From the NCBI GenBank assembly GCA_017430835.1, contig JAFRMD010000039.1, positions 1 through 18,782 on the forward strand: a stretch of DNA of 18,782 nt, given 5' to 3'. Origin of the DNA: Methanosphaera sp. (lineage in GTDB: Archaea; Methanobacteriota; Methanobacteria; Methanobacteriales; Methanobacteriaceae). The position numbers and the translations under genes were made by a program. Below the pieces are notes generated by a model. It had not been told where the DNA came from. It was given only the letters and a program-made list of their open reading frames with translations, and made no database searches. The stretch's first letter is position 1; each line of letters opens with the position of its first letter. Shown in pieces: positions 1 through 8,252 of the stretch.

Positions 1-51
1 AATTTCATCTAAAGATAAATCCTTCCTTGATTTTAACTCTTCTAAGCACAT
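1..51 (-). CDS. 5' end of an unidentified protein (truncated by the window)
   Basis: The minus strand has an ATG at 51 followed by 17 open codons to the window edge (MCLEELKSRKDLSLDEI). No convincing Shine-Dalgarno site precedes it. An AT-rich stretch with a TATA-like TATTTATA lies a few tens of bases upstream, so a leaderless or short-leader start is possible. The charged N-terminus gives no family assignment. It may be an internal methionine or a chance ORF; only the absence of stops and the promoter-like context support it. Confidence 0.35.
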   Translation of the reverse strand, partial: MCLEELKSRKDLSLDEI

Positions 52-728
52 AATTATTATCTATACAATTAACTAATATAAATACTTTATTAAAAAAAGT
101 TTATCAAAAATATGAAAAATTAATTTTCTAAAACACTATAATGTTTACTAATGTTTTTTTAAGGATGTAATCGTTCATTATAATTTTTTCTGAGTTTATC
201 ATGTTTATGTTGTATTTTTAAATTATTTATTTTTAATAGTGCTTTCATCAGTTAAAGTAAAAATGTTTTGGTTAAATATATCCTTTTTATAATATGATAA
301 TTTTTAAAAATGATTTTTGATTTTAGTTTTTTAAAAAACCGTTTATATATAAATAGATAGTTTTTTAAAAAATCGTTAATATATAAATAGATAGTTTTTT
401 AAAAAACTATAAGATAGGGGAGTAATTTTATTTTGAAATTAACATATTATCATAAAATGTATTGAATTTATCACAAGATAAACATAATAACAACTCATCA
501 AAGTTCAATCAGAAAATACTGCTGATTTAAAGACTTTTCTAAAAAGAGATATTTAACATGTCCCCCTGTTATTATGAATTTAAATGCAAATTTAATATAT
601 ATTGAAGGGATTATAATATAATTCATATAAATTTAAGCAAAATAATAAATATTACCTTAACTTATAAACAGTAATACACTTAAATATATAAACATTATAA
701 AAATAATCCTAGAAAATATGTGAACGAT
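52..728. other. Long AT-rich intergenic region with possible gene remnant
   Basis: No intact gene is visible in about 680 bases. The region holds the 34-bp repeated promoter-like array (325-410). After it, short open stretches such as a frame ending QSENTADLKTFLKRDI followed by a stop near 555 read like protein but have no start and are interrupted. This could be the decayed gene once served by the array. A TATA-like TAAATATATAAAC at 681-693 fits a promoter for the small gene at 729. Confidence 0.5.
325..410. promoter_or_regulatory. Tandem 34-bp repeats: three palindromic operator-like sites alternating with two TATA-like boxes
   Basis: Units start at 325, 359 and 393 with a period of exactly 34 bp. 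Each begins AGTTTTTTAAAAAA. The third is a perfect 20-bp palindrome, ATAGTTTTTTAAAAAACTAT (391-410); the first two match its left half and core but diverge at the right end (CC and TC instead of CT). Between the palindromes lie TTTATATATAAATA (342-355) and TTAATATATAAATA (376-389), both good archaeal TATA boxes. Operators overlapping TATA boxes are the usual layout of archaeal repression. No intact gene starts within 300 bases downstream, so the regulated gene is unclear. Confidence 0.6.
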
Positions 729-881
729 ATGGCAAGACCCATACCACCAACACCAGACGTAGAAACAGAAGAAGAATTAAAAGCATTCCTTGAATATAGT
801 AATAGATCACGCACAAAAGAAGAAAAACAATTATTTAAAGAAGCAAAAGAAATATACTTAAAAACAAAAATAAGAAATTAA
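729..881 (+). CDS. Small 50-residue protein with ARPIPPTP N-terminus
   Basis: ATG at 729, stop TAA at 879-881, 50 codons. The protein begins MARPIPPTPDVETEEELKAF and ends in a charged, probably helical segment rich in K and E. From memory, the ARPIPPTP-type start followed by an acidic helix recalls short archaeal and cyanobacterial proteins of the 'ARPI.PTP.L.G.DA..FL' type, some of which sit beside toxin-like genes; this is not a firm assignment. No partner gene adjoins it here. A TATA-like sequence (681-693) lies about 40 bases upstream and a partial GTGA Shine-Dalgarno sits 5 bases before the start. Codon use is lysine/glutamate AAA/GAA-rich like real genes of this genome, and a T-rich terminator follows. 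Confidence 0.6.
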   Translation: MARPIPPTPDVETEEELKAFLEYSNRSRTKEEKQLFKEAKEIYLKTKIRN

Positions 882-920
882 AATCATTCATAATCTAATA
901 TCATATACAGTAGGGATATT

Positions 921-946
921 TATGTTCTTTTTATTTTTTTTCTTTT
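921..946 (+). terminator. T-rich terminator after the 50-residue gene
   Basis: A nearly unbroken T tract about 40 bases after the stop at 881, typical of archaeal poly-T termination. The insertion sequence landed directly after it, with the target duplication beginning at 944. Confidence 0.5.
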
Positions 947-952
947 GATTAT
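944..952. repeat. Target site duplication, left copy
   Basis: TTTGATTAT directly abuts the left inverted repeat. The identical 9 bases abut the right inverted repeat at 3007-3015. Confidence 0.85.
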
Positions 953-979
953 CAATGCTATTAAGTTGAGTTGATTTTG
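953..979. repeat. Left terminal inverted repeat
   Basis: Starts CAATGCTATTAAGTTGA. The first 17 bases are a perfect inverted match to the right end; the next 10 match at 7 positions. Confidence 0.85.
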
Positions 980-1044
980 GATTTTTTTTGATTTCTTATT
1001 TTTTTACCAAATGTTTATAAGTAATGGTGTATATATTATTATAT

Positions 1045-1491
1045 ATGGTAGGCAAAACTAAAATTGATATTTTTAGGAATATGTCTAAATCTGAGTTGAA
1101 AGAAGCTATACATGAGTATGTAATTCCTCATAGGATATATGAACGTTTGTATGCTATGAGTTTATTAGCTGAAGGTTATTCATATGATATGGTAGCTCAT
1201 AAAATGGGCAAATCATATCAGACGATTCATAGATGGGCTAAATTATGTGAATCTGAAGGTATTGATGGTTTGAAACCTAATTATGAAGGTGGAAGACCTG
1301 AAAAATTATCTAAGGAAGATTTACAGAAATTAGATAATATGATTCAAGAATATGATGAAATAACCACGGATCAAGTCCATGATTTGATATTAAAAGAATT
1401 TAATGTTGAATATAGTATGAAACAAGTATGGGTTATTTTGACACAGAAACTTAATTACAAATGTAAAAACAAAATGGTTATATTAAAATAA
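1045..1491 (+). CDS. IS630-type helix-turn-helix protein (no catalytic domain), first ORF of the insertion sequence
   Basis: The protein has the two DNA-binding modules found at the N-terminus of IS630-family transposases. The first is a helix-turn-helix around YSYDMVAHKMGKSYQTIHRW. After a GGRPEKLS linker comes a second winged-helix part (LDNMIQEY to YSMKQVWVIL). It stops where an IS630 DDE domain would begin, and no DDE domain follows in any frame. I place the start at ATG 1045: a TATA box (TTTATAAG, 1014-1021) lies about 25 bases upstream, which would give a near-leaderless transcript. An in-frame ATG at 1024 would sit too close to the TATA box. It lies 129 bases before the transposase within the same inverted repeats, so it may bind the ends or regulate transposition; that role is inference. 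Confidence 0.75.
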   Translation: MVGKTKIDIFRNMSKSELKEAIHEYVIPHRIYERLYAMSLLAEGYSYDMVAHKMGKSYQTIHRWAKLCESEGIDGLKPNYEGGRPEKLSKEDLQKLDNMIQEYDEITTDQVHDLILKEFNVEYSMKQVWVILTQKLNYKCKNKMVILK

Positions 1492-1620
1492 TTTAATATT
1501 AGCACCATTTAATTACATTTTTAGAAAATTTTTAGGTCATATTTCTTAATTAAAATAATGATATTTTTTTTGCAACAAAACATCTATAAAAAACATTAAG
1601 TAATATATATTTGGGTTGTA

Positions 1621-2958
1621 GTGTTTCGCATGTTTTCTAAGTTGATTGTTTCTAATGCATTAGGTAATTTAAGAAATATTAGTAAAAAGTATTATGTTGA
1701 TGAAAATAGCTTTATTTATGTTAAAAAATTAACTCCAGAGAATGTAGCTGGGATAATTATGAATATGAGTGGATCCAACATTAATTCAGAAGCAAGAAGT
1801 TTTATCAAAAGAATAAATGATAATTGGTTTGATAAAGTCTCTGGCTCAGGTTTTTGTCAAAGAAGACAACAATTACGTCCAGAAATATTTCAAGATGAAA
1901 ATAAAAAACTTATACGTGAAGTATACAAACAATTAACTTTTTTACACAAATATAATGGAAAAACATTACTGGCTGCTGATTCATCAATCATTACCTTATC
2001 AAATCATACAATTACCAAAGAAAAATATGGAACTAAATCTAAAATAGATGCAAAAAACATAATACCACGAGCAAGAATTGCATGTATAACAGATACCCTA
2101 ACCAACATGATAATAAGTGCAGATATAACAATCAAAAAAAGTAGCGAACCTAAAATAGCCGCAAAACAAATAAACGAACTAAAAGATATAATAAATCTAA
2201 AAGAGTCAATTTTAGTAGGAGATAGAGGTTATGATGGATTAGAACTAATCATAAACCTACTAGAACACAAATCCAATTTTATAATACGTTTAAAAGAATC
2301 CACATTCAAAAAAGAACGTAAAAATCTAAGAGGAAAAGATGAAATTGTTTATATCAACATGACAAAGGGTCGTTTAAACAAAATAACTGATCAAAAACTT
2401 AAAAATAAATACCTAAAAGAAGGAAGAATACCTCTCAGAATAATAAAGATAGCATTGGAAAAAGAAGATGGAACAATAGAATATGAATACTTAATAACGA
2501 ATTTATTCAAAGAAACAGCACCATATGAAGATTTTAAAGAGTTATATCACCAAAGATGGAGCATAGAAACAGAATTTGATCGACTAAAAAACATTCACGA
2601 AATAGAAAACTTCTCCGGAAGAAAAGAAATATGCATAAAACAAGACTTTTACGCCAAAATATTAACATACAACATGACAATGACACTCAAACAAGATGCA
2701 GAAAAACTCATGACAAGAAAAATATCAAAAAACCAAAAAAGACGATACCAAATCAACACATCAACAGCATTAAGCCTATTTAAAGACATATTCATAAAAT
2801 TACTAAAATCAAATAACAAAATAAAAGAAGCACTACTTGAAAACTTAATAACCGAAATGATAGAAGACCTGTCATCATCATTAATTGACCCACCCAACAC
2901 AGAACGAATAGTAAACGACATAACAAACAAATTCCCAGGAAACATCAAACGAGCATAA
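1621..2958 (+). CDS. IS4-type DDE transposase
   Basis: The 445-residue protein is a full-length cut-and-paste transposase. Candidate catalytic residues are D120 in LLAADSSI, D201 in VGDRGYDG and E316 in the signature Y309-x2-R312-x3-E316-x6-K323, which matches the IS4 Y-R-E-K motif exactly. The N-terminal 100 residues look like the usual DNA-binding region and the basic C-terminal 100 residues are helical. The frame opens with GTG at 1621; ATG at 1630 is an equally good start, with TATA-like sequences at 1585-1592 and 1603-1610. It ends 48 bases before the right end of the element. Nothing suggests decay, so it is probably active. Confidence 0.9.
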   Translation: MFRMFSKLIVSNALGNLRNISKKYYVDENSFIYVKKLTPENVAGIIMNMSGSNINSEARSFIKRINDNWFDKVSGSGFCQRRQQLRPEIFQDENKKLIREVYKQLTFLHKYNGKTLLAADSSIITLSNHTITKEKYGTKSKIDAKNIIPRARIACITDTLTNMIISADITIKKSSEPKIAAKQINELKDIINLKESILVGDRGYDGLELIINLLEHKSNFIIRLKESTFKKERKNLRGKDEIVYINMTKGRLNKITDQKLKNKYLKEGRIPLRIIKIALEKEDGTIEYEYLITNLFKETAPYEDFKELYHQRWSIETEFDRLKNIHEIENFSGRKEICIKQDFYAKILTYNMTMTLKQDAEKLMTRKISKNQKRRYQINTSTALSLFKDIFIKLLKSNNKIKEALLENLITEMIEDLSSSLIDPPNTERIVNDITNKFPGNIKRA

Positions 2959-2979
2959 AAAAAATAGGGGCAATAAAAA

Positions 2980-3006
2980 CAAAAACACATCAACTTAATA
3001 GCATTG
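2980..3006. repeat. Right terminal inverted repeat
   Basis: The last 17 bases (2990-3006) are the exact reverse complement of 953-969; 24 of 27 overall match the left end. Confidence 0.85.
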
Positions 3007-3015
3007 TTTGATTAT
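3007..3015. repeat. Target site duplication, right copy
   Basis: TTTGATTAT, identical to 944-952 and immediately outside the right inverted repeat. Confidence 0.85.
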
Positions 3016-3113
3016 ATGATTATTGTATTGCTTTTGTTATCCAAGAAGGTAAAATGATTTTATTAACAACTTTTAATGCATCTATTAAAAGAAGTATAGG
3101 AGATGAAAGATAA
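3012..3113 (+). pseudogene. C-terminal remnant, possibly DUF4258-like, upstream of the DUF2283 gene
   Basis: An open frame from 3012 reads ...DYCIAFVIQEGKMILLTT and continues to a TAA at 3111-3113 whose last base is the A of the next gene's ATG (TAATG). The first in-frame ATG is at 3054 and would give only 19 residues. The stretch resembles the C-terminal strands of DUF4258-type proteins, which often precede DUF2283 genes; the resemblance is weak and the assignment is inference. The 5' part is absent: a stop lies at 3009, and nothing coding is seen on the other side of the insertion when the element is removed in thought. The stop/start overlap supports a former two-gene operon. Confidence 0.35.
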
Positions 3114-3447
3114 TGGATATCTATGAATATGACCCCATTGAGATGCTTTTGCATTAAGCCGAGAAGAATATGATTATGCATATTCTATTGAAGTTACTAG
3201 TGAATTGATACTTGATGTTGATTCAAATAAGAATCTTGTGTCAATTGAAATGTTAGATGCTTCTAAAGTTTTGAATGTTGATAAAGAATTATTAAATAAT
3301 CCTCATAAGATTATTGCTAAAATTATCAGTAGCGATGAAGGCATTTTTTTAACTATGCAATTTGAATTTAAAGATATTGTTCGTGAAATTGATACACCTA
3401 TTTCAGAAGTTATTGTTAATAATAATGCTTTGGTTGTTGATGCTTAA
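3113..3447 (+). pseudogene. DUF2283 family protein, broken by a frameshift
   Basis: ATG at 3113 follows an AGGAGA Shine-Dalgarno (3098-3103) and reads MDIYEYDPIE, then shifts into a stop at 3155. Reading resumes in the -1 frame from about 3142 with DAFALSREEYDYAYSIEV and runs unbroken to 3447. Restoring one base near 3140 gives a protein of about 111 residues with the DUF2283 layout: an N-terminal D.YEYDP.ED start, then LILDVDSNKNLVSIEMLDAS. The function of DUF2283 is unknown; it is often paired with DUF4258 in toxin-antitoxin-like loci. The long intact downstream frame means the mutation is recent or is a sequencing error. A TTG at 3205 could start a truncated product but has no Shine-Dalgarno. 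Confidence 0.75.
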
Positions 3448-3697
3448 TTGTTAATTATTATTATTGATGATTGTTTTATAATTGTTCCTCACTTTTTTTA
3501 TCTTTTATTTATCATTTCCTTTCTTGGTTGTATTATTTAGTTTATTTTAGGCAGTATTATCAGGTATTTTTCTTTCATGGATAGGTATGTTTTTTCATTA
3601 ATGCCGTGATATTTCTTAGAATATGTAAATTATAATATATAGCATTCACATAATAAAATAATTGTTGTACGTATCTTTGCACGAAAAAAAGTGTAAA
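3448..3697. other. Intergenic, T-rich
   Basis: No gene seen. T tracts at about 3489-3520 can terminate the DUF2283 transcript. The remainder is AT-rich with no recognised feature. Confidence 0.4.
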
Positions 3698-3725
3698 ATG
3701 AGAGTTAATTTTTGATTACTCTCAT
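3698..3725 (-). terminator. Hairpin terminator of the adhesin gene
   Basis: An 8-bp perfect stem (ATGAGAGT / ACTCTCAT) with a 12-base loop lies 14 bases after the adhesin stop. On the minus strand it is followed by TTTTACACTTTTTTT. Confidence 0.65.
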
Positions 3726-3738
3726 ATTGTTCTGGTGA

Positions 3739-6700
3739 TTATTCTATAGTAAGTGTTTTTGTATCTTCCAAGCGTTCATAGTCAGGTGATGTAAATATTG
3801 CCGTTAAGTTGTATTTATTAGCCTTCATATCGGATGGTAATGTGTACTCTACACTAACCTGGCCATTTACTACTTTGGCATAGATTACTTTACCGTTAGC
3901 ATCTTTGACTGTTTTACCGTTTATCTTGAAGACTACTTTACCATTGTTTATCACTTTGTCGTTATCGGTGATTGTAGCCGTGAGTGTTATTGTTTCACCT
4001 GCTGTTGCTGTTATGTCACTTGTTGTTAGTGTTGGTACTGCTTTTTCTATGGTTATTTCTGTTTTTTCACTGCTTAGTTTTTCGCATTGTGTGGATCCTG
4101 AGTATATTGCTTCGATAGTTGTGCCTTCTTTTGTCCATTCGTTTGGTACTTCATAGTTTTCGATTGTTGCTACTCCGTTTACTACTTTAACATAGATTAC
4201 TTTACCGCTTGCATCTTTCAATGTTTTTCCGTTGACTTTAAATGTTACTTTTCCTTTGTTGATGTTGGTTACTGTTTCATCACGCTCGGTGATTCTTGCC
4301 GTGATGTTTATAATGTCACCTGCGGTTGCTGTTATTGGATCTACTATGAGTTTTGGTGGTATTTTTTTTACTGTGAATGTTATTGTCGTCTGTGATGATT
4401 TGTGAGTTTCATTTCCAAGGTATTGTACGTTTATCGTGTAATCTCCAGGGGTGAGTGTTGTATCAGTTAATATTCCGCTTGTGGTATCTGCTGTGATATC
4501 ACCCGTTACTTTGATACTGGAATCTGGCAGTATTTCCTGATTTTCTGCATCGATAACTGTGATATTTATCTGTACATTACCTTCAGTATTATTGATGATG
4601 TTATAGATTATATCTGTTGTTCTGAGTATGATTATGTCCAGTGAGGTTTCTTCTTCAAGAGAATTGATTCTGTTATCAACATATTTGACCGTTATAGGAT
4701 TAATCATTGAAGATGACGTGAACGGTATTGATACTTTACCTTCATCTAGAGAATATTCCGTTTGGGTTTCACCATTAATAAATATAATTTTACCTGATGG
4801 TATATTGTTTTCATCTAAAATACTTGCTTTTGCCGATACATCAATTGTTACTGAATTGATTGCATCATCCTGATTATAATCAACAGTTAAATTGGCTATA
4901 TTATTTCTTAGGAAGGTATTTCCTTCGGCAGTGTAAACTCCTGAACCGGTTACTTTGAAGAATGTGCCACTAGTTGCCGTGTTATCACATACTTCATTTG
5001 ATATGAGGTCAATTTCTCCTCTTGCATCAAAGATGTTTAAAGCAGTATTGTTGGTTATATTGGAATTTTCTACAGTCAGCACAGCAAATCTTGCACTTGT
5101 CCTGTCATATGAATTGATTAGTGATTTTGAACAGTTGTTGTCTTTAATGTTTGAATCAGTAATCGTTAAGTTTCCTCTGTTTAAATATATTAAGTATTGT
5201 GTACTTGTTGAATCAGTGATGTTTACCTTGTCTAAAACTGATTTTTCATTATTATAATGGAATAATGACGTATTTGAAACACAATCTTTAACATTTACAT
5301 TTGTAAGGTTTACTGAACTGCGAATATCACTCTGGTATAATACTGCCCCGGAATTGTCTGAACTTGAAGCTGTAAAGTTTGTATCCTTAACTGTACCATT
5401 ACCTGATATGTATAATGAACCACCCGTTCTTGCCCGGTTATCCGTGAATACTGAATTATCTATTGTTGTCATGAATTTAGAGTATACTGCTCCTCCACCA
5501 CTTGAATATTGACCAGTAAATTCTGAATCAGTGATTGTTACAGTACCTTTAACATCATATATTGCTCCTCCACCTGTAGAAGCATTATTGTTAATGAATT
5601 TTGAATCTGAAACTACTAAATCACCCTCAGAATATACTGCTCCACCGTATGAAGTTGCATTGTTGTCTTCAAATGTAACATTTTCCAGAGTTAATTTACC
5701 TGTTGTGTTAATTGCTCCACCATTTTTGTTGATACCGTTGATAAACTTAATATTTTTAATTTCAGTATCATTCGTACGTATGGTGAATATTAATCCTTCA
5801 TGATTTGCATCCATTACAACATTTCCTTCTCCTGTAATATTTAATGGGACATTTATTTCTATATTACTTTCAACATATGTTCCCTCGAGAATTATAACGT
5901 TTTTGTTTTTGCCTTCCTTGGAAGCAATTTCTACTGCATTTTTAACTGTTTTCTTAGGTGCATTCTGTGAACCTTCATTAGTATCTGAACCGGTAGGACT
6001 TACATAATATACTCCAAAGTACGGATCTAAGATTTCTAAGGTACATGTTGTACTGTTTTCCATAAACCAGTCATCAGCCAGGTATGTTGCTTCTATTGTG
6101 TATGTTCCTACATCCAAGTCCGGTGTAAATGTTATTGCTGCTTCTCCATTAGTAATTGTAGATGTTCCTATTTCTTCATTGTTTAATTTGAAGATGACTG
6201 TTCCATGAGTAAATGTTCTTGATTTGGTATCTGTTGCTGTTAAATATACATTTGTTGGTAATGATTTTTCTGTAGCTAATGAATCCATTTGTAATATTAC
6301 TGGTTCTTGACTAAATGGATAATTTCCTTCTACTGTATTATTGGTACCGGTAATATTAAATGATCTTGAATTGACATAAGAGGATATGTGTATTTCATTA
6401 TCCAATACATTACTATTTTTTATCATTAGGTTTAATGAATTAATATCTCCATCAGATAAATCTGTTACATTAACCATATTTCCTGATACTAAAACCTTAT
6501 CACTTGATTTTGCGATTTTTATACCTGTTAATTCTGGTAAAATATCTTCAGAAAGACCATTTAATGTTCTTGTTGAATTACCCGTGATGGTGATTTTGTT
6601 GTTGGTTATGTTGAGTCTGTTGGATGTAGATCCACCGATACCTATTATTTGTCCACCTGTTGCCGTTAAAGTGTTGTTATTTATTATGGTGTCAAATGAA

Positions 6701-7848
6701 CGAGCTCCTCCATAGAATTCTATCAGGTATGCTACGTCTGCATCATTTACGAGTATATTGTTGTTTTCAATTAAACCGTTATTAATATTGCCCATACTGT
6801 TTGTAGTGTAAATTATACCATATGACAGGTTTCCATTACATGTTATGTTATTTTCTATAATTTTTGCATAATCTCCATATGCATATTCAATTCCATAAGC
6901 ATAGAAACTTGTTGAAGTTATTTTATTGTTTTTAATGGTGTTATTGTTCATATTATTGTTTAATCTGATTGAATAGGCATATTTTATTCCTTCGGTTGTT
7001 ATTGTGTTTCCACTTATTTCATTGTTTTCAGAACCATCTGGTTCATCAGACATATAAGCAGACATTGGATTTGAATAGAAATCAAATCCTACAGTAGTTG
7101 CTACTTCATTACCATTGTATTTAGTTGCTTTGGTTGTAATGTTGTTATTTGTTATCCTATTATAGTTTATTTGATGAACATGAATTGCAGATAAACTGGT
7201 AATTGGCATATAATCATCATCATACATTACTTGATATTCTGTTCCACTGACGGTTATGTTGTTGTCTGATATTAGGTTGTTGTCTGAAATATCCATTGTT
7301 ATTGCATGAGTTTCTCCTTCATCATTGTATTGAATGATTGTATTGTTTTGAATAGTAATATTGTTTACTTCACTTAGTAGTATAACTGCATTAGTATAGT
7401 TTTTGTCTTCTATGTAAACGTTTGTTAAAGAACTTCCATCTGCTCCTGTAAAGAAGTTGAAGGAAGAGTTATAAACTTTTGTATTTGAGTCTTTTGATGT
7501 AACGGATACTGGTGATGCAAATGTAAAGTCTTTACCATTGAATTGTCCAGATAATAATATATCTGAGGCTTCATCACTATATACTCCATCCTGGAAGTAT
7601 GTATCATAGTTTTCCTGTGTAACTTCAATACTTGCCGCTTTTTTTACCGGAGTATCCTTATTATCATTTTTCATAATCTGTTTTTCTTGTGTGACAATAT
7701 CATGTGATACTGCTGTTGAATCATCTGCTACTGTCTGTACATCATTGGTACTGGTTGTGGTATCCGCATTTACTTCGGATGCACTTGCTATTCCTATTAA
7801 AAGTACTAATAGAGTAACAAACAATAGCAATTGTTTAATGTTTTTCAT
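3739..7848 (-). CDS. Secreted adhesin-like protein with two beta-helix regions and Ig-like domains
   Basis: A 1369-residue surface protein. Residues 1-28 are a Sec signal peptide (KNIKQLLLFVTLLVLLIGIASA). After a polar linker, about 80-515 is a parallel beta-helix of N-rich turns (for example NITIQNNTI). An Ig-like domain follows at about 520-610. From about 615 (YYVSPTGSDTNEGSQNAP) begins a second beta-helix with the GGAIY/GGAVYS repeats of polymorphic-membrane-type helices, to about 995. Four Ig-like domains (starts near 999, 1078, 1166, 1272) close the protein; the last two share the GKVxFKxNGKTxKD motif. It has no C-terminal membrane anchor and no pseudomurein-binding repeat that I can see, so attachment is unclear. 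A GGAG Shine-Dalgarno lies 13 bases before the ATG. This family is hugely expanded in gut Methanobacteriales and is thought to bind host or bacterial glycans. Confidence 0.9.
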   Translation of the reverse strand: MKNIKQLLLFVTLLVLLIGIASASEVNADTTTSTNDVQTVADDSTAVSHDIVTQEKQIMKNDNKDTPVKKAASIEVTQENYDTYFQDGVYSDEASDILLSGQFNGKDFTFASPVSVTSKDSNTKVYNSSFNFFTGADGSSLTNVYIEDKNYTNAVILLSEVNNITIQNNTIIQYNDEGETHAITMDISDNNLISDNNITVSGTEYQVMYDDDYMPITSLSAIHVHQINYNRITNNNITTKATKYNGNEVATTVGFDFYSNPMSAYMSDEPDGSENNEISGNTITTEGIKYAYSIRLNNNMNNNTIKNNKITSTSFYAYGIEYAYGDYAKIIENNITCNGNLSYGIIYTTNSMGNINNGLIENNNILVNDADVAYLIEFYGGARSFDTIINNNTLTATGGQIIGIGGSTSNRLNITNNKITITGNSTRTLNGLSEDILPELTGIKIAKSSDKVLVSGNMVNVTDLSDGDINSLNLMIKNSNVLDNEIHISSYVNSRSFNITGTNNTVEGNYPFSQEPVILQMDSLATEKSLPTNVYLTATDTKSRTFTHGTVIFKLNNEEIGTSTITNGEAAITFTPDLDVGTYTIEATYLADDWFMENSTTCTLEILDPYFGVYYVSPTGSDTNEGSQNAPKKTVKNAVEIASKEGKNKNVIILEGTYVESNIEINVPLNITGEGNVVMDANHEGLIFTIRTNDTEIKNIKFINGINKNGGAINTTGKLTLENVTFEDNNATSYGGAVYSEGDLVVSDSKFINNNASTGGGAIYDVKGTVTITDSEFTGQYSSGGGAVYSKFMTTIDNSVFTDNRARTGGSLYISGNGTVKDTNFTASSSDNSGAVLYQSDIRSSVNLTNVNVKDCVSNTSLFHYNNEKSVLDKVNITDSTSTQYLIYLNRGNLTITDSNIKDNNCSKSLINSYDRTSARFAVLTVENSNITNNTALNIFDARGEIDLISNEVCDNTATSGTFFKVTGSGVYTAEGNTFLRNNIANLTVDYNQDDAINSVTIDVSAKASILDENNIPSGKIIFINGETQTEYSLDEGKVSIPFTSSSMINPITVKYVDNRINSLEEETSLDIIILRTTDIIYNIINNTEGNVQINITVIDAENQEILPDSSIKVTGDITADTTSGILTDTTLTPGDYTINVQYLGNETHKSSQTTITFTVKKIPPKLIVDPITATAGDIINITARITERDETVTNINKGKVTFKVNGKTLKDASGKVIYVKVVNGVATIENYEVPNEWTKEGTTIEAIYSGSTQCEKLSSEKTEITIEKAVPTLTTSDITATAGETITLTATITDNDKVINNGKVVFKINGKTVKDANGKVIYAKVVNGQVSVEYTLPSDMKANKYNLTAIFTSPDYERLEDTKTLTIE

Positions 7849-8252
7849 TTCGATTCTTACTCTCCTTTATGTTTTGTGTTAATGTTTGTAATGAAAAATA
7901 TTTAAGTTTTATTATTATAATTGTATTTAAAAAAATTATATTTATTTAAACCATATTTTATCACTTCCGAGAATATTTTAACAGATTTTAAGTGAAATAA
8001 TCATATTTTTTTTAATTATATTCAGTATATGTTTTTATTATTGGTTGTGAAAAATCATTAAATTTAATATGCATAAAATAGTAATTGTTCTTTAAGAGGT
8101 AATAAAATTTGATTAATGTTAAATACAGTAATAAATTTGATTAACGCTGAAGGAGGTGGGAATGTTAAGGGATTTAAAAAGTATACAAGCAATATGTTAT
8201 GACAACTGATTATATCTAAAAAAAATTGTTAAAAAATAAGTATGAAACCGTA
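7849..8252. other. Intergenic between adhesin and hsdM-like gene
   Basis: The adhesin promoter lies near 7888-7905 on the minus strand (TTAAATATTT). An imperfect direct repeat (AATAAATTTGATTAAYG type) occurs at 8100-8118 and 8129-8146. T-rich sequence just after the hsdM-like stop (8222-8245, minus strand) may terminate that transcript. The only open frame with a ribosome site is the 15-codon ORF at 8162. Confidence 0.4.
8162..8209 (+). CDS. Possible 15-residue peptide behind a perfect Shine-Dalgarno
   Basis: AAGGAGGTG (8150-8158) followed after 3 bases by ATG gives MLRDLKSIQAICYDN and TGA. The ribosome site is the best in the window, but the product is tiny. The same frame stays open for another nine codons after the TGA (LYLKKIVKK), so this may be the start of a decayed gene. 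It runs toward the 3' end of the hsdM-like gene on the other strand. Confidence 0.25.
   Translation: MLRDLKSIQAICYDN

Larger units (their letters stand above)
953..3006 (+). mobile_element. Complete 2054-bp insertion sequence, IS4-type transposase plus IS630-type HTH ORF
   Basis: Boundaries are set directly by sequence. A perfect 17-bp inverted repeat (CAATGCTATTAAGTTGA at 953-969, its reverse complement at 2990-3006) extends to 24 of 27 matches. The 9-bp direct duplication TTTGATTAT flanks both ends. Inside are two genes on the plus strand: a helix-turn-helix protein resembling the N-terminal part of IS630 transposases, and a full-length DDE transposase with the IS4 Y-R-E-K signature. A 9-bp duplication is within the range known for IS4-type elements. 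Intact ends, an exact duplication and an unbroken transposase suggest a fairly recent insertion. It landed in the gap between the small gene at 729 and the decayed DUF4258/DUF2283 pair. Confidence 0.85.

Noticed and set aside
2649..2993. Minus-strand 114-codon frame over the end of the transposase gene
   Set aside because: Antisense shadow of the transposase coding sequence; Phe/Ser/Cys-rich composition typical of reversed Lys/Glu-rich codons.
4628..6715. Several plus-strand open frames of 80-109 codons opposite the adhesin gene
   Set aside because: They are antisense shadows caused by the codon bias of the long minus-strand adhesin gene; none has a ribosome site or family resemblance.
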